This document shows positions 19,373-28,794 of a stretch of 64,000 bases of DNA, in pieces (position 1 is the stretch's first letter; the number at the start of each line of letters is the position of its first letter). The position numbers were made by a program, and so were the translations under genes. Origin of the DNA: Thiospirillum jenense. Lineage in GTDB: Bacteria > Pseudomonadota > Gammaproteobacteria > Chromatiales > Chromatiaceae. The notes under the pieces are model-generated. The model saw only the letters and a list, made by a program, of their open reading frames with translations, did no database searches and was not told the origin of the DNA. The stretch lies in assembly GCF_014145225.1 (NCBI RefSeq), contig NZ_JABVCQ010000001.1:114987-178986 (forward strand), read 5' to 3'.

Positions 19373-21949
19373 TTAATCATGCAGTGGTGCAAGCAACGTT
19401 GCAATACTAGCAATTGCTGCATCACGAGTCATTTCATCGGCAGTAATAATCAACAGAATGTCACTACCGACCTGACGTAAATAAAGTTGATCGTCAAAAC
19501 TTAATGCAGTGTAAAGAATCCCATGTTGTGCTTGATATTCAACAAACGCCAATGAGACTTCAATGCGATGTTTAAAGCGCAACATATCTGACTGTGCGTC
19601 AGGGCTGGGATTAGCCCAACCACCATTAATAAACGCAATGATGATTTGATTGCGCAGAACATGCCCTTGATCCATTTCATTCAACCAATAGCTATAGCCT
19701 TGTTCATCGGCGCCGCGACCGAAAATATTGCGATAGACGGCATCAATAAACTCACCATTAGTCATGGCCGCAGGATATTCCAGTTGCACTAATGTTTGAT
19801 CGAAGAAACTTTGCGCTACTGTCTCCGGTGTCCATTGCGGCAGCGTATCAATATTATTCACCCAATAAGATAAGCCTTCACTATCCGGTGAATAACCCAT
19901 CGTGGCTAAATAAATTTCGGCAACTTGCCAGGCAGTTGATTCGCGTTGCACAGTAAAACCACCAAATGCCGCAACGGCCAAACGCGCTTCATTCATTGTA
20001 ATGATGCAAGTTGGTTCAGTGCCATATTCCACACACGCGCCGCCCCAACCAATAAATTGCGTCTCATTATCTGCGGCAGTGGCAGTGAGAATCACATCAC
20101 TATTGGTTGGTTGCAATGCTTCACAGGTATTGTGATTGATGCCGCAATCAATACCAACTGGGCTGCTATTCACGCTGCCATTACCAACCGTGATGACATT
20201 TAATAATTGACCATCTAATGGCGCTGGTTCAAATTTAACAGCAACTGTTAATGCTTGGTTGACTGTTACCAAGCAATTCGCGTCACTACCTGTGCAGGCG
20301 CCCGTCCATTCAACAAATTGCCAGCCATCTGCTGGTTGCGCAGTGAGAATCATTGCCTGACCAGTGGCAAAACGATTGACGCAAATGCCGGTGCAATTAA
20401 CGCCGTCTGGGGTACTCACAATGCGACCTTTACCAATGACCGTAGTCGCAACCGGGAATGAACTAGCGGTATTAAAAGTGCCTGTGACTGTTTGCGCTTC
20501 ATTCATATTCACGCGACAGGTTAATCCCGTTTCATTCACACACGCGCCGCCCCAACCAATGAAGGTGGTGCCAACATTTGGCACAGCAGTCAGCGTGACA
20601 GTGCTATTTGAATTAAATGGCGCACTGCATGTTTGACCGCATACAATCCCCGCTGGTTGACTGGTAATTGAACCAGGCCCCGTGACAGTTAATGATAATG
20701 TCTGTTGGTCAATTGGAATTAACGTGAAATTGGCGCCAACGGCGGCGTCCGTATTCAGCGTTAATGCGCATGATCCAGTGCCAGTGCAAGCACCCGCCCA
20801 GCCCGAAAATTGCCAGCCGACGTCAGCCGTGGCGCGCAAAATCACCGCCGTATCGCGGGCATATTGCTCATCGCAATCGCTGCCGCAATCAATGCCGGCG
20901 GGTGTCTCACTAATGATACGACCATTGCCTGTTTTCGTGACCGTGAGCGCAACTGGCACGGCAATTTCATTAAATGTCGCATTAATGTTGATGTCGTTAT
21001 TCAGCGTCACTTGGCATGACTGACCGGTGCAGTTAATGCCAGTGCCGCTCCAACCCGCAAATTGCCAACCGGGTGTCGGTACGGTGATCAAGGTAACAAT
21101 TGTGCCACTGTTGTAAATTTCGCTACAATCCTCGCCACAGTTGACACCAGTCGGGGATGACATCACAACACCGCTGCCAATTTTGTTGACAGTCAATGTC
21201 TTAGGTACTTGTCGCTCGGTAAAACTGGCGCTAACCGTTTTGCTATCAGACATGGTGATGGTGCAAATGAGCGACGTACCATACATGCTACAGGCACCGT
21301 TCCAACCGGCAAATTGCCAACCGCTGTCGGGCGCCGCGGTGAGCGTAACTACTTGATTCAGGTTGAATTCTTCACTGCAATCATTCCCGCACTGAATGCC
21401 ACTGACGTTGCTGCTGCTGACAGTGCCGTTGCCCGCTTTGCTAACCAGTAACTGGGTGTTGGTTTGACCGACGATGAAACTGGCGGTGATGTTCTGTGCA
21501 GCCGTCATGGCGATGGTGCAACTGCTTGATTGGCCACAGTTTCCGCCCGTCCAGCCGCTGAAGGTTGAGCCAACGGCCGCGGCGGCAGTCAGCGTTACAT
21601 TTGTACCACTCGTGTAATTTTCCGTACAATCTGTACCACAGTTGATGCCGGCAATATTGCTGGTCACGGTGCCTGTGCCAGCACCGGACTTGTTGATTGT
21701 TAGTGCATAACTGGGGGTGGTGTTGAAGATTGCCGTGATGGATTGCGCGGCATTCATGTTAACCACACATGTTGCTCCTGTGCCACAGCTCGTGGTATTC
21801 CAGCCACCAAAGACCGATCCAATGGCCGGTGCGGCGGTGAGTGTGACTTGCGTACCACTGAGGTATGACTCTGTGCAATCGTTACCACAGTTGATGCCAT
21901 CAATCCAACATTTAATCGCAATGAATCGGGTGGTTATTGCGTTGCGCAA
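19373..21949 (-). CDS. Eight-repeat DUF4214 protein lacking a signal peptide (5'-truncated?)
   Basis: 858 residues with eight Gly/Cys beta repeats of about 80 residues (pattern LTV.K.G.G.V.S.P.GI.CG.DC...F.GW.G.C.G....C...M......TA.F), then DUF4214 ending LLAPLHD. The only available start is TTG at 21949, and the first repeat is already cut (it begins IDGINCGNDC). No signal peptide is present, unlike every paralogue. The start lies 30 bases after the stop of the 21979 gene, so it may be translated from that transcript; GGGTGG lies just before the TTG. Probably a truncated copy created by recombination near 21905-21950. Confidence 0.65.
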   Translation of the reverse strand: MRNAITTRFIAIKCWIDGINCGNDCTESYLSGTQVTLTAAPAIGSVFGGWNTTSCGTGATCVVNMNAAQSITAIFNTTPSYALTINKSGAGTGTVTSNIAGINCGTDCTENYTSGTNVTLTAAAAVGSTFSGWTGGNCGQSSSCTIAMTAAQNITASFIVGQTNTQLLVSKAGNGTVSSSNVSGIQCGNDCSEEFNLNQVVTLTAAPDSGWQFAGWNGACSMYGTSLICTITMSDSKTVSASFTERQVPKTLTVNKIGSGVVMSSPTGVNCGEDCSEIYNSGTIVTLITVPTPGWQFAGWSGTGINCTGQSCQVTLNNDININATFNEIAVPVALTVTKTGNGRIISETPAGIDCGSDCDEQYARDTAVILRATADVGWQFSGWAGACTGTGSCALTLNTDAAVGANFTLIPIDQQTLSLTVTGPGSITSQPAGIVCGQTCSAPFNSNSTVTLTAVPNVGTTFIGWGGACVNETGLTCRVNMNEAQTVTGTFNTASSFPVATTVIGKGRIVSTPDGVNCTGICVNRFATGQAMILTAQPADGWQFVEWTGACTGSDANCLVTVNQALTVAVKFEPAPLDGQLLNVITVGNGSVNSSPVGIDCGINHNTCEALQPTNSDVILTATAADNETQFIGWGGACVEYGTEPTCIITMNEARLAVAAFGGFTVQRESTAWQVAEIYLATMGYSPDSEGLSYWVNNIDTLPQWTPETVAQSFFDQTLVQLEYPAAMTNGEFIDAVYRNIFGRGADEQGYSYWLNEMDQGHVLRNQIIIAFINGGWANPSPDAQSDMLRFKHRIEVSLAFVEYQAQHGILYTALSFDDQLYLRQVGSDILLIITADEMTRDAAIASIATLLAPLHD

Positions 21950-21978
21950 TTGCCACCCAACTGACGCGGCTCAATCAA

Positions 21979-23622
21979 TCACAAACGCTCTAATAATCCC
22001 GCAATCTGTTCAATTGCCGCAGTCACGGTGGCATTATCGGCCGTGACAGTGGTTAATACGTCTGCACCTATTTGACGCAAATGCGTTTGTTGCGCTGGTG
22101 ATAAATCCGTATAAACAATACCGCGCTCGGCTTGTGCGGCGGCGAATGCTAAACCGACGCGCACTTGATTACCAAATCGCGCCATGTCAGTTGCTGCATT
22201 TGCATTCGCCCAGCCACCATCAATTAACGCAATGATCATTTGATCACGGGTGAAACGCCCGGCGTTTAATTCACCTAACCAATAGTTTTTGCCGGCGTTA
22301 TCAGGAGCGCGATTAAAGATATTGTGATACAGCGCGTCAATTAAAGCGTCATGTCCTTGATCGGCGGGATAGAGTGCCTGCACACTCTCATTATCAAAAA
22401 ACGCTTGCGCAACGGTGGTTGGTGTCCAAGTGCCACCGCTTAAATTATTCACCCAGTATTGCAATCCTTCATTGTCCGGCGCATAGCCGAGCGTGGCAAT
22501 ATAGATTTCAGTAATTCGCCATTCATTATTACGCACTGCAATGTTCATTGGTTGAACGTCGCGGACGAGGCGAACGTGGTAATTGCTGCTCCGACAGTAG
22601 TCGTTGGCGTTGCCATTGTAGAAAACCACGCACCACGCGAAGCCCGAGTAGTTGGCATCCGGAGACCCGGACCAAAACCACGAACTCGGTGTATTCGGAA
22701 AAGCACTACTATCAATTGCCGGCCAATCGGTGCTATAATCCACCAGTGCTTGCAATTCTTTTACGCTGGGCAGACGCCAATCATCATAACCACCCAGCCG
22801 TGAATTATTAGCGGCAGTCAACGCTTCACTCCATGTCATTTCGTCCGCATCACCGCTGCAATTCGTACCCGTTTGCCCTTCACTGCATTTAGCCCACATT
22901 AACTCCGTATTCACTTGCGTGACTGTGCCATCGTGATTGTCATTAAAAGTATCAAAGGTATCAAAGAACTGTCCGGCGCGGACGAGGCGAACGTGGTAAC
23001 CGACGTCCCGATCGTTGTAGTTGGCGCCGCCATCGCTGAAATGCACGTACCACGCGTAGTACGAGCTGCCGGCATACGGAGACCCGGACCAAAACCACGA
23101 ACTCGAATCAGGGAAATAGTTGGCATCAATTGCCGGATCATAGCTGTTATAATTAACAATACTGACCAGTTCTTTAACCGACGGCATCCGCCAATCATTA
23201 AAACCGCATAAACCCGTGTTATTAACCGTACTGACATAATTAGCGGTTTGATCAAATGTGTAAGTCCAATCACTTTGTCCCGCTTGCCACATTAAACCGG
23301 TGACATTATCGCGGACGCAGGTGTGATCGGTGGCGCTGGCCGGTAATTCATTACCATTCGCGTCTAATTTGGTGAAATCAAATCCCGCGTCACCACCACC
23401 GATTTTGACCAATGTACCGGCCGCGGCCGCGGCATCACGGCCGTATTCAGCATCTTGACCGGGGAAACCATCCACCGGACACGGCAGTCCATTCGAGTCT
23501 TCATCTGAGCAAGTGGTGATGCCCGTATCATTCAAGCCAAACGCCACGGCTGACGTCGGCAACGTGATGACGCTGATGAGCAGGGCGACGATGAACAGGA
23601 CGGCGTGGGAATTGGTGCGCAT
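21979..23622 (-). CDS. Secreted Lcl(DUF1566)x2 - DUF4214 protein with two DGR variable regions
   Basis: 547 residues from ATG 23622, chosen for GGAG eight bases upstream and the signal peptide that follows (MRTNSHAVLFIVALLISVIT... AVAFG). Two Lcl/DUF1566 domains (about 28-215 and 220-365) each end in a segment WFWSGSP...YHVRLVR that is identical between domains except at 16 codons with the adenine-template signature of a diversity-generating retroelement. The C-terminus is DUF4214 (IYIATLGYAPDNEGLQYWV). Lcl is C-type-lectin-like, the fold DGRs usually diversify at the ligand-binding face. Inference: a secreted or surface receptor with two independently variable binding sites. No Gly/Cys repeats are present. 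Confidence 0.9.
   Translation of the reverse strand: MRTNSHAVLFIVALLISVITLPTSAVAFGLNDTGITTCSDEDSNGLPCPVDGFPGQDAEYGRDAAAAAGTLVKIGGGDAGFDFTKLDANGNELPASATDHTCVRDNVTGLMWQAGQSDWTYTFDQTANYVSTVNNTGLCGFNDWRMPSVKELVSIVNYNSYDPAIDANYFPDSSSWFWSGSPYAGSSYYAWYVHFSDGGANYNDRDVGYHVRLVRAGQFFDTFDTFNDNHDGTVTQVNTELMWAKCSEGQTGTNCSGDADEMTWSEALTAANNSRLGGYDDWRLPSVKELQALVDYSTDWPAIDSSAFPNTPSSWFWSGSPDANYSGFAWCVVFYNGNANDYCRSSNYHVRLVRDVQPMNIAVRNNEWRITEIYIATLGYAPDNEGLQYWVNNLSGGTWTPTTVAQAFFDNESVQALYPADQGHDALIDALYHNIFNRAPDNAGKNYWLGELNAGRFTRDQMIIALIDGGWANANAATDMARFGNQVRVGLAFAAAQAERGIVYTDLSPAQQTHLRQIGADVLTTVTADNATVTAAIEQIAGLLERL
22560..22688 (-). other. DGR variable region VR-B (second Lcl domain)
   Basis: 129-bp segment equal in length to VR-A. 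Outside 16 codons it is identical to VR-A, including the GC-rich end CACGTTCGCCTCGTCCGCG that would act as the initiation-of-homing tract. Variable codons read here GAT, AAC, TAC, GGC, TTC, TGC, GTT and so on; the third base is always that of VR-A. Identity stops abruptly at both ends. Confidence 0.85.
22977..23105 (-). other. DGR variable region VR-A (first Lcl domain)
   Basis: 129-bp partner of VR-B. The 16 variable codons read TAT, GGC, AGC, TAC, TAC, TAC, CAT and so on, all compatible with AAC or AAT in a template. 26 base differences separate A from B by hand count, all at codon positions 1 or 2. Invariant codons between them include GCG-TGG, GTG, TTC, GGC, GCC-AAC and CGG. Confidence 0.85.
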
Positions 23623-23703
23623 CGGTGGACTCCGCGTGGTGATGGTCGGGGACGTTGGGGTGATTATAGCAAATGCAGACCTCACCCCACTAGGCATGAC
23701 ACC

Positions 23704-24582
23704 TCAATCCAACGTCGTGCCGAATAACGCCGCCACGCTCTCCGCATCAAAAATCTGCTCGGCCCACACCTCCAATTGCTCCGTATTCGCCTGTTCTAAT
23801 CGCGTCATTGCCCAATTGGGCAAGTCACCAAAGCGGCGGCGGAGTTGCTTTGTGAGAATAGTGCGACTTTTTTCTATTCCTTCTTCCATTCCCTCTTTAA
23901 ACACCTCTTGATAAAACCGCGTTTGTTTTAAATCAACATCCACTAACTCTAACATGATGCGAATCTCCTCTCTAGATAAATGCTTTAATTTATACACCAA
24001 GACAGTTTCAATCCAACTGGCTAAAACCTGTTTATTCGGCATTCCAGTCACCGGTGCCGTCGGTTCGGTTAATAACCGTTTGGCAAAATCCACCGCTTGA
24101 TTCGGTGGCGTGAGCAATAAATTTAATAGCCGTAATCCCGGTGTTAAATCGGATTTAGCAACTTCTTCATCCAAATAAACCCGCTTCACCCACGGATGCG
24201 TTAATAACCACTGATACGCCGGTTTAGGGTCGCATTGCTGTGATCCATGCTCCGTTTTTCGGCTTAAAAACAACGTCACGGCGCGCCATTCGCGCAGGGT
24301 TGGATGACGATACAAATACAATAATAATTGCGCAAGCCACCGCGCATGAAAATCTGGATCGTATTGAAATTGCGTTTCAATAAAAACAATTGGTAAATCA
24401 GGCTGTTCTTCTGGTGGAATTAACACGCCATCAAGACGAAAGCTGGTTTGTTTAATTTCCGTCGCTTGCAATTGATAGCCAGGTAAGGTTGGATCAAGCC
24501 CGGCTAATTCCAATACCAAGCCTGGCCAATCTTGAAATAAGCGATAAAACAGGGTGTCAGTACGCAAAAAATTGTCACTCAT
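23704..24582 (-). CDS. Rpn family recombination-promoting nuclease/putative transposase (DUF2887-type)
   Basis: 292 residues, apparently intact. The N-terminal DUF2887-type nuclease domain reads FYRLFQDWPGLVLELAG, then FRLDGVLIPP...LPIVFIETQFQYD (Asp and Glu-x-Gln of the PD-(D/E)XK type) and LYLYRHP. The C-terminal half has LRLLNLLLTPPNQAVDFAKRLL and the closing RRRFGDLPNWAMTRLEQANTEQLEVWAEQIF. E. coli Rpn proteins promote recombination and cleave DNA; function here is inferred. Relatives or relics lie at 18659, 28161 and 29919, always between DUF4214 genes. Confidence 0.85.
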   Translation of the reverse strand: MSDNFLRTDTLFYRLFQDWPGLVLELAGLDPTLPGYQLQATEIKQTSFRLDGVLIPPEEQPDLPIVFIETQFQYDPDFHARWLAQLLLYLYRHPTLREWRAVTLFLSRKTEHGSQQCDPKPAYQWLLTHPWVKRVYLDEEVAKSDLTPGLRLLNLLLTPPNQAVDFAKRLLTEPTAPVTGMPNKQVLASWIETVLVYKLKHLSREEIRIMLELVDVDLKQTRFYQEVFKEGMEEGIEKSRTILTKQLRRRFGDLPNWAMTRLEQANTEQLEVWAEQIFDAESVAALFGTTLD

Positions 24583-24661
24583 ATTGAAAGTGCGTTTAGT
24601 ATTAACTATAGCACAACTGCTATTAAATAGGGTGCGATTAAATAGAAATGGTTAACGCAAT

Positions 24662-24682
24662 AGACCGGCATGGCGCCGGTCT
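24662..24682. repeat. Hairpin related to the ACCGGC terminators
   Basis: Inverted repeat AGACCGGC/GCCGGTCT with a 5-base loop. It resembles the terminator stems of the paralogues but has no T-run on the minus strand, and a better terminator precedes it at 24724-24763. Confidence 0.55.
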
Positions 24683-24723
24683 GTCGTGAAGTGTCATGAA
24701 ACTGAATGAATAGTTAATCATGC

Positions 24724-24763
24724 AAAAAATAGGGAGCTGCTTTTTAATTAAAAACAACTCCCT
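24724..24763 (-). terminator. Rho-independent terminator of the 24797 gene
   Basis: Minus strand: AGGGAG/CTCCCT outer stem (24758-24763 with 24731-24736) closing over a largely paired AT-rich interior, then ATTTTTT (24730-24724). It lies 34 bases after the stop of the DUF4214 gene at 24797. Confidence 0.8.
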
Positions 24764-24796
24764 AACATGATTATCAACCAACTAGACTGTTGCTAA

Positions 24797-27700
24797 TCAA
24801 TCATGCAGCGGCGCTAATAAATTAGGGATATTCGCAATCGCGGCATCGCGGGTCGTTTCATCCTGCGTGACATTCGCTAAAACATTACTGCCGGCGGCAA
24901 TGAGATATTGCTGATTCATGGCATCTAATGCGCCATACACAATGCCGTGTTCATTCTGATAATCGGCAAATGCTAATGCGACTTCGGTGCGATATTTGAA
25001 GCGCAACATGTCCGATTGTGCATCGGCTGACGTATTGCCCCAACCGCCGTTAATGACGGTAATAATCATCGCATTGCGTGGCGTACCGCGTTCGCTTAAT
25101 TCGGTTAACCAATAATTGCGGCCGTCCACATCAGCACCGCGGCCAAAGATGTTGCGGTAAATCTCATCAATGAACTCGCTATTGCTGAGGGTGGTGGGAT
25201 ATTTGGCTTGCACCAAGTCCACATTAAAGAACGCTTGGGCAACGGTATCAATTGTCCAGGGTTGACCATTGCTATCAAGTTGACCGGATTCGATGTTATT
25301 CACCCAATAATTCAAACCCTCCGCGTCCATTGCATAACCCATTGTCGCCATATACAATTCAGCCACTTTCCAGCGCGTGGTATTACTGCGATCAATTGCG
25401 CCAAATGACGCGATGATTGATGAACTATTTTCACCACTGGCAATTAACTCAGCAATGATGACAGTGCAAATCGGCGTGTCGCCCTGATCGGCGCAGACGC
25501 CGCCCCAGCCAGTGAATTGCGCATTCTCTTCTGCGGTGGCGGTGAAAATAACAACTTGATCGGCAGTGTAATTCGTCACGCAGGTGCCGGTTAATTCGGC
25601 ATCATTATCAGCGCGATCGCAATCAATTCCACTTCCGCTCGGTTGACTGGTGATATTTCCAGCACCAACAATAATGGCTTGCAATTCATGTTGATTAACT
25701 GATGCCGCCTCTTCAAATACCGCAATGGCGGTTTGCGTTTGATTCAACGTGAATTGACATTCCGCCGTTGTTTGACCACCGCACGCGCCGCCGCGTTGCC
25801 ATTCTTTGAATTGCCAACCCGTTTCAGGTTGCGCGGTTAATTTCATTTCAGTGCCGGCCGTAAAACCACCAAAACAGAGTGCCGTATCGCAATTAACGCC
25901 GCTCGGGTTGCTAATGACTTGCCCTTCGCCTAATACCGACACAATCAATTGTGTTAAGCTGGTTGGATAGCGGAAAGTGGCAGTGACGTTTTGCGCTTCA
26001 TTCATCGTGACGGTGCAAGTTAATCCGTTTTCATTCGCGCATCCATCCCACCGACTGAATACAGCGCCGCCAGTTAATGGCATTGCTGTTAATACCACTT
26101 GTTCGCCGGCGTCGAATAGTTTTTCACATACGCTGCCGCAGGCGATGCCACTTGGATTGCTATTAACCGCACCGGGTCCATAGGCGTTGACAGTTAATGT
26201 TTGCTGCGTGTTGGTAGAAGAATTGAAATTAACCGAAACGTTGTGTGATTGATCCATGATTAAGCGGCAGTCGCCACCGGTACCGTTGCAATCTCCTTCC
26301 CAAATCCAGAATGCCATATCCGATTGGGCGGTTAGGGTGACTTCAGTTCCGGCATCGAAGGTTGCGTTACAGACTGTCACGGCGGCGCAGTAATGGCACA
26401 TTAATGCAGGGCGGCACTCAATGCCCGCTGGATTACTCTCCAGTGTCCCAGTAGTACCACTAAAGACAACCGACACACTGTAGCGCTCATCGTCGCCAAA
26501 GCCCGCTGTGACGGACGCCAAAAGCGCAGGAATGCTGGCAATGGCGGCATCGCGGGTTGCTGTGTTATCGGTGACATTTGACAAGATCGTCTCGCCAGCA
26601 TCAATTAAAAGCTGTTGATTTTGAGAATTCAATTGGCTATAGACGATGCCGTGATCGGCTTGATATTGCGCAAAAGCCGCGGCGACTGCAATACGATTGA
26701 GAAAACGTAGCATATCAGCAGCTACTTCAGGGGAGGAATTATAAAAACCGCCTGCAATCACGGTCACGACCAATTGTCCGCGTGTTATCTGATTGCCTTC
26801 AAGTGAGGTAAGCCAGTAATTCAAAGCATCTTGATCGGCATCCTGATCAAAGAGATTGCGATAGACAGTATTAATAAATTCTCCATTGGTTAGCGCATCG
26901 AGTGCAGTAGCAAACTCATCGGCAATTTCTGCTAGGGCTGTTTCTTCTGGCGTCCCCCAGGAGGGGTCATTCTCAAGATTCTCCGCCCAATGCTGCAAAC
27001 TTTCATTATCTATTGCGGCATTTTTAATCGCTATGAACAATCCAGCGACTTGCCAAGTCGAGAGCTGATAATAATTCTGTACTGGATCATCATTCTGCAA
27101 TGGATACAACAGCGCGGGAATGCTGGCAATAGCGGTATCGCGGGTTGCGGTGTTATTGGTGACATTTGACAAGATCATTTCCCCAGCATCAATTAAAAGC
27201 TGTTGATTTTGAGGATCCAGTTGGCTATAGACGATGTGGTGGTCGGCTTGATATTGCGCAAAAGCTAGGGCGACTGCAGTACGATTTTTAAAGCGTTCCA
27301 TATCAGCAATTGCTTCAGGGGAAGTGTTAGCAAAACCGCCTGCAATGAGGGCCACGACCATTTGTCCGCGTGTTATCTGATTGCCTTCAAGTGAGGTAAG
27401 CCAGTAAGTCAAAGCGTCTTGATTGGCATCCTGATCGAAGAGATTGCGATAGACAGTATTAATAAATTCTCTATTGGTCAGCGCATCTTGCAGCACGAGT
27501 GCAGTAGCAAACTCATCGGCAATTTCTCCTAGGGCAGTACTTTCTTCTGGCGTCCCCCAGTAGGGGTTATTTTCAAGATTCCCCGTCCACTGCTGCAAAC
27601 TTTCATTATCTATTGCGGCATTTTGAATAGCTACGGACAATTCAGCAACTCGCCAAATAGACGAGCCGAATTCAAATGTGGGGGTATTGGCAACTGTAGT

Positions 27701-27817
27701 CGCCGCCCCCGCGCCACTGGCAAATAAACCGAGCGTCACAATCAACAAAAGCGAAAAGAGCGGCTGCCGCGCCATTTGGCGAATGACGGGCAGTTGCAAC
27801 CAAGCTGTCAGTTTCAT
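24797..27817 (-). CDS. Secreted DUF4214x2 - beta repeats - DUF4214 protein
   Basis: 1006 residues from ATG 27817 (AGGGGAATT upstream; the frame is open to 27904). The signal peptide MKLTAWLQLPVIRQMARQPL...FASGAGA is shared with the 30208 protein. Two tandem DUF4214 units of about 190 residues follow (VYRNLFDQDANQDALTYWL and VYRNLFDQDADQDALNYWL), then about five Gly/Cys beta repeats, then a third DUF4214 ending LLAPLHD. The C-terminal half from TLTVNAYGPGAVNSNPSG onward is almost identical to that of the 30208 protein. The first two DUF4214 units are a tandem DNA duplication, about 26515-27070 and 27090-27660. Surface or secreted role inferred; function unknown. Confidence 0.85.
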   Translation of the reverse strand: MKLTAWLQLPVIRQMARQPLFSLLLIVTLGLFASGAGAATTVANTPTFEFGSSIWRVAELSVAIQNAAIDNESLQQWTGNLENNPYWGTPEESTALGEIADEFATALVLQDALTNREFINTVYRNLFDQDANQDALTYWLTSLEGNQITRGQMVVALIAGGFANTSPEAIADMERFKNRTAVALAFAQYQADHHIVYSQLDPQNQQLLIDAGEMILSNVTNNTATRDTAIASIPALLYPLQNDDPVQNYYQLSTWQVAGLFIAIKNAAIDNESLQHWAENLENDPSWGTPEETALAEIADEFATALDALTNGEFINTVYRNLFDQDADQDALNYWLTSLEGNQITRGQLVVTVIAGGFYNSSPEVAADMLRFLNRIAVAAAFAQYQADHGIVYSQLNSQNQQLLIDAGETILSNVTDNTATRDAAIASIPALLASVTAGFGDDERYSVSVVFSGTTGTLESNPAGIECRPALMCHYCAAVTVCNATFDAGTEVTLTAQSDMAFWIWEGDCNGTGGDCRLIMDQSHNVSVNFNSSTNTQQTLTVNAYGPGAVNSNPSGIACGSVCEKLFDAGEQVVLTAMPLTGGAVFSRWDGCANENGLTCTVTMNEAQNVTATFRYPTSLTQLIVSVLGEGQVISNPSGVNCDTALCFGGFTAGTEMKLTAQPETGWQFKEWQRGGACGGQTTAECQFTLNQTQTAIAVFEEAASVNQHELQAIIVGAGNITSQPSGSGIDCDRADNDAELTGTCVTNYTADQVVIFTATAEENAQFTGWGGVCADQGDTPICTVIIAELIASGENSSSIIASFGAIDRSNTTRWKVAELYMATMGYAMDAEGLNYWVNNIESGQLDSNGQPWTIDTVAQAFFNVDLVQAKYPTTLSNSEFIDEIYRNIFGRGADVDGRNYWLTELSERGTPRNAMIITVINGGWGNTSADAQSDMLRFKYRTEVALAFADYQNEHGIVYGALDAMNQQYLIAAGSNVLANVTQDETTRDAAIANIPNLLAPLHD

Positions 27818-28195
27818 TGGTAATTCCCCTGATAAAATTAAACAACACCCGTGTCGTTTATCTGAAACACCCACGCACAGCGGGATAAACAGTATAAAAA
27901 ACACTGGGTAGAGTTTAGCTGGGAATTTGGAAAACTGCCAAATTTTTTATTGCCAAAAACGATTGACAAAATGCAATTGTTGAGTGATTTACAATGGAAT
28001 TAAGCGGCGGGCGAACACTGTTAAAGTGATGACTGAAGTGCGGCGCGGGCGGGATTGGAAATATGCGCAAATGCTAATGCAGATGCGGTGCGAAGCAGGT
28101 CACAGTTCCGCCCGCCGCAGTAGCGGGTTGATGAATGGAGCCGAGCGGCGTTTTATTAACTCAATTCTCCACCGGAATTTGTTCAATACATAAGA
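27818..28195. repeat. Duplicated upstream region of DUF4214 genes, copy 1
   Basis: Near-identical to 34087-34440. It holds the 5' leader of the 24797 gene and then gene-free sequence. On the minus strand TATACT (27896-27891) could be a -10 box, with no good -35. A GC-rich block with CCCGCC/GGCGGG palindromic pieces lies at 28007-28120. The far end runs into the Rpn pseudogene at 28161. No convincing gene was seen in the block. Confidence 0.8.
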
Positions 28196-28746
28196 CAGTG
28201 ACCGCGGCGCCTATTAACGCCACAGCATCGGGTTCAGTTCGCGCTGCTAATTGCTGCCACGCTGACTGCGCCCGTTTTTCCAATTCCTGTTCATTCGCCA
28301 CTAATGGTAAAAACGTTGCTAATAACGGATGATCTGGTTGTTCCAATTGCGCCCGTTCTAACAACTCATCTAAATACACCGGCTATTAATAATAGCGGCC
28401 CCATTCCCAAATAATGCTGCCACGGTGACTACGGCTCATCACCGCTGCGTTCAATAAATAACACCAGACCGTGCACAGTGCAATTCGGGTGCAATTTGCG
28501 ATACAACACCAATTCCAATACTAGGCGATCATACACATCGCCGGAATGTTGGGTTTGTATCTCTAAAATATACACCGGCCCGACGCCATTTTCTGGTTCA
28601 AACACACAATCGGCACGGCGTTCTAATTCTTTGAACGTAATTGAACGCCCGTGATAATTTCCGACCAGTTCTAATCGGCCGGTGAGAAATTGAAATGCGG
28701 CCGGACCAGAAGTCAATAACGTGTGTAAATGTTTATCGGTTTTCAT
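28161..28746 (-). pseudogene. Broken Rpn/DUF2887 gene (frameshift and stops)
   Basis: The N-terminal part (ATG 28746, AGAGG six bases upstream) encodes MKTDKHLHTLLTSGPAAFQF ... CVFEPENGVGPVYILEIQTQ ... LYRKLHPNCTVHGLVLF, a DUF2887-type nuclease domain. It stops at 28429 after GDEP. In another frame the coding resumes as HRGSIIWEWGRYY, meets TAA-TAG at about 28384-28389, and continues as VYLDELLERAQLEQPDHPLL to 28161. One frameshift near 28433 plus two stops make it non-functional. Related to the intact gene at 23704. Confidence 0.75.
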
Positions 28747-28794
28747 TATTCCTCTATTCAGCATTGTCGCGTCAACATGCGTTACAGCGATCAT

